Part shown: in pieces, positions 56,331 to 64,000 of the stretch | Numbering within the stretch: position 1 is the stretch's first letter | How the letters are laid out: each line of letters begins with the position of its first letter | From: Gossypium raimondii | Taxonomy: Eukaryota; Streptophyta; Magnoliopsida; Malvales; Malvaceae | NCBI RefSeq assembly: GCF_025698545.1 | Contig: NC_068575.1 | Span: forward strand, 60,769,980-60,833,979 | Direction: 5' to 3' | DNA length: 64,000 bases | Program-made: the position numbers and the translations under genes | The notes under the pieces: model-generated | What the model was told of the DNA's origin: nothing | The model's database searches: none | What the model saw: only the letters and a program-made list of their open reading frames with translations

Positions 56331-56805
56331 GGTATAATATCAAATTTAGCTTATAATATTTATATATTTTTGTTAATTTGATTTTTATTCTTTTAGGCTA
56401 AATTTGGCTCTTAAACTTTAAAAGCAGTAAAATCGTTTTTTAACAAAAAATTACTAAAACATTAAATTTTTAACAATATTGGCTTGGTAACCTATATGAC
56501 AACCCATGAGTACTTCAAGCTAAATGATACTATTTGTTTTATATGTCATACCAATAAATAATTTAAAATTTATATAAAAAATAGCATGAAGTACGTGTAG
56601 ATTGCCACGTGGTCTGTCATGTTTAAAATTTAACATTTTGATCAATATTTTGTTAAAAAAACAAATCGAGTCATCTTGAAAGGTTAATAGTCGAATTCGA
56701 CTATTATTAAAAGGCTAAAGACTAAATTTAGTTTTAAGAAAATAAGAACCGAATTGATAAAAAAAATATAAATTTTAACAACTAAATTTACTATTACATT
56801 TTTAT
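56331..56805. mobile_element. foldback MITE
   Basis: The left end 'ggtataatatcaaatttagc' with 'ttgttaatttgatttttatt' pairs with the right-end 'aagaaccgaattgataa' and 'gctaaatttacta'-type complement. Arms of about 130 bases are visible. The 9-base flanks are similar but not convincing as a target duplication. Confidence 0.55.
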
Positions 56806-58463
56806 TTTTTAACAATGCCTAGTTATCTAATTTATAATTAATGTATGAAACTATTCACGGTGCATCAAATATAAAATTTATATTAAGAAAAACCTCACGT
56901 ATTTGTATTAAAATGTAAATTTTAGTTGTCGCAACCTGTTGAATCTTAACTCGATTGGTATGAACATCGGTGACAATACAAGAGGACGTGAATTTAAATG
57001 CATTAAAATATATTAACATTTTATTTATACGTTAAAAAAAGAAGACTATATGTAATATGAGAATATGACAAATGCGTTGGTATTACAATATAAACTTCTT
57101 TTTCCAAAATTAAAATTTTCATCATTTTTCCAAATTCCGTAAATTTAATTTTAATCGAAAAGTGGTTGTGACGTCCATTTCATTGCTGTCATTGAGTAGA
57201 TATTTTGGTTATTCATGTCCATATGTGGTCTGTATCTAACCTTAAATATGAGGCTATTTTACTTATTTAACAAAAAAATTAATATTTAATAATAATGTGA
57301 TAAGTAGTTCAATATATTTTAAATTAATTTTTAAATTTAATAATAATATGATGTGAGTGATGCAATAATAATTAAAAATATGACAAATAGTTGAATATTG
57401 TTTTAAAATATGTAATTAAACTTGGGAAATAAAAAAGATGAGAAAATAAGGAGGGTTATGTTGCAGTATTTTCAATTTTTTGTTAGGTGATTTTAGCCAT
57501 TTGTTAGCAAGCACCACTGCCCAAAATAAAATATTTTTAATCAGATAAAAGGGTGTTAATCATCTAAAGTCTAAAATATTAAAATTATTTTTAATAGAAA
57601 AGATGGTGTCGAATGTGGACCATCTATTTCTCATAATCTAATTTTAATGTTTGGTGAATATTTTAAGCAAGAATGATTTTGTCAAATGGGTAAAATAGCC
57701 TAATTTTACAATAGAAAGTATATCATTATCCTACTCCTAACCTATAGGCTATATATTTTACTATAAAAAATTACACTTTAAACTTGTTTAATTGATACCT
57801 ACATTATTTTTAATAATTTCGTTTACACTTAAAAATATTTTTTCATTTATAGTAAACTGATAGTTACCGAATTAAAGCTAAAATTTTATTTTATCATTAA
57901 ATTAAAAAATTATAATTTAATCATTAAAATTTTTGAAAATATATATTTTGTTACTTAATTTTTAAATGTTTTCCGTCAAACTAAAAAGTTATATATATAT
58001 AAATGATAAATAAATTTATGTTGCTATCACTTTAATTTATTTAACGCCTATTTAAAGCTTTTTCAGATTAGTTAGTTTCAGTTAACTTCATCATCATCTA
58101 TTCATTTTCAATTTGTTGCTTTAATTTTCTTTTATGTCTTTTATTGAAAGTTTTTAAAGGACCAGAGATCATTATTTTGCTGAGTTGTTTCCGACTAATA
58201 AATGTACTTTTTAATTTTTCTGAAAATTTTAATTAATCATAAAATTTTAAAATTTTAATTAGACTTCCAAATTTCTTTATATTTTGTTATAATTTCTTTA
58301 AACCCTTAAATAAAAAATAACCTTGAGAAAAACATACATTTCTCTTCATAAAACATTCCCAAAGGAGCCTTCATTTCAAATATATATATTAAACTTCAGC
58401 AAAACACACCAAAATCTTCCAAAAACAACAGATTATTAATTGTCTCTCTTTTCTTTTTTTTGC

Positions 58464-61020
58464 ATGGAGAGTTTCCTCAACACCAAATGGATAGCCACGG
58501 CGGCGAGCATATGGATTCAGTGCACCAGCGGTGCATCTTACACCTTCGGCATCTACTCTCCGGTCCTCAAATCATCCCAATCCTACGACCAATCAACTCT
58601 GGACACCATTTCCGTCTTCAAAGACATAGGCGCTAACGCCGGTATCCTCTCCGGCCTCCTTTACGCCACCGTCACCTCTCGCAGTACCAGACTCCTTACT
58701 GGTCCTTGGGTGGTCCACGTAGCCGGCGCCGTCCAATGCTTCGTTGGGTATTTCTTGATATGGGCATCCGTGGTGGGGTTAATCCGGCAGCCGCCGGTGC
58801 CGTTGATGTGCTTGTTCATGCTGGTGGCAGCTCATGCGCAAACATTTTTCAATACGGCAAATGTGGTTAGTGGCGTTGAAAATTTTCATCGATTTGGTGG
58901 GACCATCGTGGGGATTATGAAGGTACGATAAGAGCCATGGATTTTTCGTATTTCCTTTTATTGTTTTATGTTTCTTTCATAATTTAGTCACCATAGATAT
59001 TTTTAAAGGAAATCATTATTTGAAACGTACAAAAAAAGAAGTATAGAAAAATATCGGCCGTCAGCATAAGAAAGATATTACTTACACGAAATATAATAAT
59101 TGCCTACTATATATCCATGTCAGTTGCCGCTGCTCAACACCAATCAGATAATTCCTATTTATTTCAGAAAAAACAAAAATGGAAAATCAATTTAATGGAT
59201 AATAATTAAGAACTATTTGTAAAAAAAAAAAACACCTTACAGTCTACATCCTGCCTGGATGTAGTTGATCGTTGGCTTTAACATTCTGTTCAAAATTATT
59301 AGTATTTTTCTTTCCCTTTAAATAATTTCATTCATATTTGTCCTTTTTTTTCTTTTATAAAATGCTTAAAATTACCCAGTTCCTCCTCAATCTATAAATA
59401 AGAGGATAATATGCTTTAGTGAATTCGAATTCACGTTCTCCTGTATTGACAATAATATTTATATCAGTTGAATTAAAACTCAATCGACTTGTCCAAGAAA
59501 CAATTAAATTCACTTTATCATTGTTAAAATATTAAAATAGTATTTTTTATTTATATAAATTAAATGTAAATAAAATAATACTTTAACCTAGACAAGTGGG
59601 ATATCCAATGTAAATGGTTGAAACTCGAAAACTTAAAACCTATAAAAATTTTGATGATGTTGATATTATAAGATTGTGTCACATTATCATTATTTTAAAA
59701 ATATTTAACACTGTTAATAATTAAACTTAAATATTAAAATTTAAAAAATAAAGGGACTAAATTTTAAATTTATGAAAAATAAAAAAATTCCCATATTTTA
59801 ACCTTTTACTTTCTGAAATTCACACAATTTCTGCTGTTGCGTGATATTAGGGGTTTCTTGGTTTGAGTGGAGCAATTCTGATTCAAGTTTACGACACGTT
59901 ATGTGAGGGTGACCCGACCGCTTACATTTTGATCCTTGCCATCACTCCCACTCTGACCTCCCTATTGCTCATGCCTTTGGTCAAAATCTATGGAACCACC
60001 ACGGTCGATGACAAGAAGCACTTAAATGGTTTCTCGTCCAGTGCTTTGGTCGTTGCCGCTTATCTCATGGTCGTTATAATATTGGACAATGTCTTCACTT
60101 TTCCATCATGGACCCGGATCATTACCTTCATGTTTCTACTCCTTTTACTTGCCTCACCTTTTGGAATTGCAGCCAAAGCCCACAAGGATTCCGAGAGGCC
60201 TTCCATCGAAACGAGTCCTTTGATGGACGATTCAGAACCAATGCCAACCAAATATGGAGAGTACCACGAGATTCCTGGTGAACCGGACCGAGTTAAGGAG
60301 GTTGCTTCGTCTTCGAATGAGAACTTATCAAATGATCACCTAGAAGATGGTATTGATATGAATCTATCGAGAGCGATGCTTACTGTGAACTTCTGGTTGT
60401 TGTTCGTTGCGATGATATGTGGAATGGGTTCGGGTTTGGCGACTATAAACAACATTAGCCAAATAGGTCAATCTCTTGGTTACTCGACCATTGAGAGATC
60501 TTCTTTGGTTGCTTTATGGAGCATATGGAATTTCCTTGGTCGGTTCGGGGCGGGGTTTTTGTCGGACATAATGTTGCACAAAGGTTGGGCGAGGCCGTTG
60601 TTCATGGTTATTACGCTAGCCACATTGACGTTTGGCCACTTGATCGTCGCTTCAGGCTTTCCTGGAAATTTGTACATAGGCTCAGTCATGGTAGGCATTT
60701 GTTACGGCTCACAGTGGTCGTTGATGCCGACCATCACGTCTGAGATTTTTGGTGTTCGACACATGGGCACCATTTTCAACACCATTGCCATTGCTAGTCC
60801 AATTGGATCTTACATTTTTTCCGTGAGGATCATCGGGTACATTTATGACAAAATGGCAACCGGTGAAGACAACTCGTGCTATGGCACTCAATGTTTCATG
60901 TTATCGTTTTTCATCATGGCAGCGGTTGCTTTGCTTGGATTCCTCATTGCGTTCGCATTGTTTCTTCGAACAAGGAGGTTTTATAGGCAGATTGTGCTTC
61001 TAAGATCAAGGGATTCTTAA
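58464..61020 (+). CDS. nodulin-like / NFD4-type major facilitator transporter
   Basis: Membrane transporter of 542 aa in two exons, 58464-58922 and 59851-61020, joined in phase 0. The N-terminal half is the nodulin-like domain ('KWIATAASIWIQCTSGASYTFGIYSP', 'KDIGANAGILSG', 'FFNTANVVSG'). The second half has further hydrophobic helices and MFS signatures such as 'WNFLGRFGAGFLSD'. About twelve membrane helices flank a long hydrophilic loop (about residues 270-325) with the motif 'SIETSPLMDD'. Arabidopsis relatives include At1g18940/At1g74780 and NFD4; substrates are unknown to me. The ATG at 58464 is preferred over one in frame at 58440 because relatives begin a few residues before the 'KW' helix. 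Intact. Confidence 0.92.
58923..59850 (+). other. 928-bp intron of the transporter gene with repeat remains
   Basis: The intron starts GTACGA and ends ATATTAG. It contains a SINE-like piece at about 59380-59490, similar to that at 54235-54370, and a diverged MITE arm at about 59690-59815. Confidence 0.65.
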
Positions 61021-62015
61021 GTATCTCGAGAAGCAATTGGTAATTCTTTCAGTAGAGATTCAAGAGAAGATTCGAGTGAGAGATTAATATTTCGATTTAC
61101 CTTTTTTATTATAGTTGCAAATATAATGAATGGTATTACTATTAAATTAGACCCAAACCATAGTATAAATAGGGTCAGGATTATTATTTAAATATTTGTT
61201 TGATTTTGTGAGTTTATATATACAAGCAGTTACTTTTCATTTTTGTGTGCAGTTAGACCTTTGTTACTAACGATACCAAAAAGTCCATCAAAATTTTCAT
61301 TTTTTAAATATTTATATTTAACAATATTTTAGCATAAAGTATATAAAATACATTAGAAGTCGATGAAAAAACTTTATACATAGTTAGGTCTCTATTTAAC
61401 TTAATTTTTGTAAAAATTTTATATAAAAATAAATTTTAATTGACAGAAAAACATTGATTTTTTAACCCGATTACAAGCAATTCACAAATCAAAAACATCC
61501 ATCGCCACAAAACTCACTTCTCCCAACTCCGAAGCGGGGTTTTCGTTGCTGATCGTCGTTATTACTATTCTTTCCCGTTCTGCCCCCTCGGCCTACTGAA
61601 ACTGAAATACGTAAATTCCGCCCTTTCGACTTGATACCCCCCCTTTTTTACTTCAATGATGCTTAATTCTTCTTTATTTAAAAAAGAAAATCGATTTCGT
61701 TCCTCGTTTTGCCTGTTTGAATGAAGATAAATGCAAAACGATTTCACCTAGTTTGAATGGCTTAGGTTTTTGCTGTTATTTTACTAGTTAGTTTAATCGA
61801 ATGAATTTGCAAAGAACAATGTTGAATTCGAGGGGAATTATTGGCTTCTATGTTAGTATCTGTCTGAAATAAGCTTTTGGAAGTTTTTTAAAAAATAGAA
61901 CATAATAATGTCGCTTAATTTTTATTTTGTTGTTTTGGAACAGAATTTGTAAATGTAAGTGATTGTTTCAGCTTAGAATTCTATTATATTTTAATGTTTT
62001 AATAGTTGTTAACAG
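61021..62015. other. intergenic DNA between the transporter and the ELF5-like pseudogene
   Basis: The first 200 bases are probably the transporter 3' untranslated region. At about 61500-61650 a leader-like, less AT-rich stretch may be the old 5' region of the ELF5-like gene. The first coding exon expected for that family (basic, beginning MKTTKGGK) was looked for and not found here. Confidence 0.4.
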
Positions 62016-63757
62016 AACAAGGAAAGAAAGAAGGTGAGAGAGGTAGGGATTTTGAAGAAGAATGCACAGGCATTCAAGGAGCAGATTGAGAAGTTAGAAA
62101 TGATGAGTAAGTCGTTCTATTATGATGTTTCACGATCACGATCTATTGATGATTTAAAGTCTGTTTAGATGCAAATTAGCACTTGATTGAAATGAGCAGA
62201 GCTTAATGGAGATGGTTATGTTTTCAAATTAGGAATTTTTATTTGCAATGGACTGTACCCATTTTTTCCCTTGGGAAATTTTAGGACTGTACTTTAATGC
62301 AGAAGACAGAACAAGCCTTAAATGCTAGCTGATTTTCTACTCTGTTTTTATCCTTCTTTCGAGGAGGTCTCAGTAACTATCTTTGTGGCATTCAGATATT
62401 TCCTTGAGCTTGGGATTAACCATGTGTAAGGTTGAATGGGGTTATTATAATCAGTTTGAGAAATGTATTCCTGTACTCAGCCTTTTGTTTCCGCAGTTCA
62501 CCTTGTTCTCACTAGTATAATTGGGTATTTCTTTACTAATTTCAATTTGAAATGCAGTCTGGTGATCTGCCAATTATAGTCATTAACTTTGTTGAGTTTT
62601 TACAGAGGCTGAAGGTGCTTTAGACAAAGCAAGAAAACACACAAGAAGAGACAACTTCAAGACATACTTAACCTTATTTTAAAGAAAAGGAAGTTAATAA
62701 TTTAAGTGATTAATAATTGGAACTGTTTTTGAAGAAATAATTACTGGCTTAAGATTTTTCTGCCATCTATTAGAATTTGTTGTTTGCATGAGATAACTAC
62801 AATATCCCTTGCTCAGGAATTTGAAGATAAAATGAAGGAGTAGGGTGAGACCCCTGTTATGTTCAGGTAGTCGTTCTCTTTATGATATCATTGGCATGTT
62901 CCTTTATGCTTCAGTCTTAGCATCTTCAAAATTCTCATTTACCAACTATGGTTTATCTCTGCTGCAGTCACTTGTGGCCTCCTCGGAGAAGGACAACTGC
63001 AGAAGAAGATGAGAGAGCGAAGCATCCTAAACCTGAAGTACGATTCAAATCAATCGATTAACTTCTACATTTACATTTTTATGCCTGCTTATGTGGAGTC
63101 TAATTTGTACTACTTTTTTCTTTCCTTATCTGCAGGACTCTGTTTATTATCACCCTACTCGGAATCCTACAGGGGCTCCACCACCTGGGAAACCACCAAT
63201 GTACAAATCATCAATAGGTCTGATAATTTCATCTTTGATCTGTTTTCTACTGAAACACAGTTCTCTTTCCATTTCTTCTGACTTAAACACTTAAGCTGGT
63301 TTTACTCAATCTTAGATTCTGTTATTGGTTTTCTCTTCAGGACCTAGAATTCCCTTGTCTGGTGCATCATCAAGTGCCGCTGCTTCTTCCTCACAGACTT
63401 GAGTTAGAGGATACTTCTGTAGCTGTACCACCTCCACCTCCTCCTCCTTTGCCAGATACCAGTAAATTGGACTTAGGGGATGCCTCTGATGTTCCTGCTT
63501 CTTTGCCTCTACCACCCCCACCTCCTATGCCACCCAAGCCTGCCACAATGAACTTGGGTATTCCTTTGCCTTCTCCCCCTGGTCCACCACCACCACCTGG
63601 TTCCCCATCTAAAGAGCAAGTTACAGTTCGACCTCCACTGCCTCCACCTCCTCCCCTTCCGCAGTCTGTGCTGCCCCCTCTGTCTGGCACCAACAGAAAT
63701 GAAGGGGAGAAAATATCTCTACAGTCAGATGACTCAACCTCCAAGGAGCTGGCTCAG
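62016..63757 (+). pseudogene. ELF5 / WBP11-like splicing-factor gene, disabled
   Basis: Matches EARLY FLOWERING 5 (WW-domain-binding protein 11 family), a nuclear proline-rich protein linked to pre-mRNA processing. Exon-like pieces with usable splice borders: 62016-62106 ('KERKKVREVGILKK'), 62606-62692 ('KAEGALDKARKH'), 62817-62866 ('EFEDKMKE'), 62968-63037 ('[18 protein letters not shown]'), 63136-63217 ('[19 protein letters not shown]') and 63341-63757 (proline-rich). Damage: an extra AC at 62641-62642 shifts the frame, TAG at 62841-62843 stops it, and an extra T at 63400 in the last exon shifts it again to an immediate TGA. The first coding exon is missing. Introns are kept, so it came by DNA duplication, not retrotransposition. 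The gene may continue past the right edge. Confidence 0.85.
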
Positions 63758-64000
63758 GTAAGCTCTTCTCTATCCTCTCTAGATATGCTGTCTTTCTACA
63801 TATTAAAAATGGCATAGTAGCATGAATATAAGTCTTATATGATATTTGTGCATATATAATCATTGCTCCACTTTTAGATATAAGATTTATACATGCTAAA
63901 TAGTAATTGCTTATTTTATCACAATGGAAAATAATATTACAAATTTACAAAATAAAACTAGTAGTAAGGAAAAGGTTTTTTACAAAGAAAGAGGATGGTG
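63758..64000 (+). other. right edge: probable intron of the ELF5-like pseudogene
   Basis: A donor (CAG before GTAAGC) at 63758 starts an AT-rich stretch with no acceptor before the window ends. Confidence 0.5.

Larger units (their letters stand above)
52860..58463. other. AT-rich intergenic DNA with MITE/SINE remains
   Basis: After the LBD 3' flank no gene is seen for 5.6 kb. Contents: a 'cctaggctgagcttgggc' type transposon remnant near 53700-53900; SINE-like pieces at about 54235-54370 (minus) and 56935-57010 (plus) sharing 'aattgag/ttaactcgattggtatg' blocks; foldback elements at 54788-55112 and 56331-56805. The last 100 bases before 58464 contain a TATATATA run at about 58380-58388, a possible promoter of the next gene. 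Confidence 0.5.

Noticed and set aside
63391-63744. Glycine-rich open frame on the minus strand
   Set aside because: It is the antisense of the proline-rich exon of the ELF5-like pseudogene; CCN codons read as GGN on the other strand.

Overview
The window is nuclear DNA from a flowering plant. Genes have many short introns with plant-type GT..AG borders. Products are plant-specific families: an LRR receptor kinase, a CDPK, a PPR-SMR protein, a LOB-domain factor and a nodulin-like transporter. Between the genes lies very AT-rich DNA full of small inverted-repeat elements and SINE-like repeats, plus one piece of plastid DNA. The gene set fits a rosid; the repeat style resembles cotton and relatives (Malvaceae), but that is an impression, not a test.

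Layout. 0.4-0.6 kb: fragment of a short-chain dehydrogenase (SDR) gene. 1.9-2.7 kb (-): intact single-exon SDR. 3.8-7.0 kb (-): 13-exon LRR receptor-like kinase, 601 aa, related to Arabidopsis At5g62710 and FEI1/FEI2. 14.6-17.6 kb (-): 7-exon calcium-dependent protein kinase of the CPK10/CPK30 type, 550 aa. 17.6-33.8 kb: a 16-kb gene-free stretch holding a plastid matK/trnK insertion and several hairpin elements. 33.8-36.4 kb (+): PPR-SMR protein, 860 aa. 42.7-50.1 kb (+): 14-exon ubiquitin C-terminal hydrolase-related protein, 1600 aa. 51.9-52.9 kb (+): two-exon LOB-domain factor of the LBD22/LBD27 type. 58.5-61.0 kb (+): two-exon nodulin-like/NFD4-type MFS transporter. 62.0-63.8 kb (+): broken copy of an ELF5/WBP11-like gene running off the right edge.

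These genes do not form one pathway or operon; each plant gene has its own promoter. What ties them together is ancestry. From memory of Arabidopsis locus numbers, CPK10, the PPR-SMR gene and a nodulin-like MFS gene sit together on chromosome 1 (and again as CPK30 and its neighbours). LBD27 and the UCH-related genes sit together on chromosome 3, and ELF5 and the receptor kinase are near each other on chromosome 5. All three sets are interleaved here, as expected of an ancestral block that Arabidopsis split between duplicated segments.

I found no previously undescribed system. The points most worth a second look are the multiply disabled ELF5-like gene, the Leu-for-Arg change in the HRD motif of the receptor kinase, its predicted GC-AG intron, the plastid insertion, and several MITEs whose ends, arms and target-site duplications can be read directly. 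Exon borders were worked out by hand from splice signals, reading frame and family knowledge, and none has been checked against transcripts.
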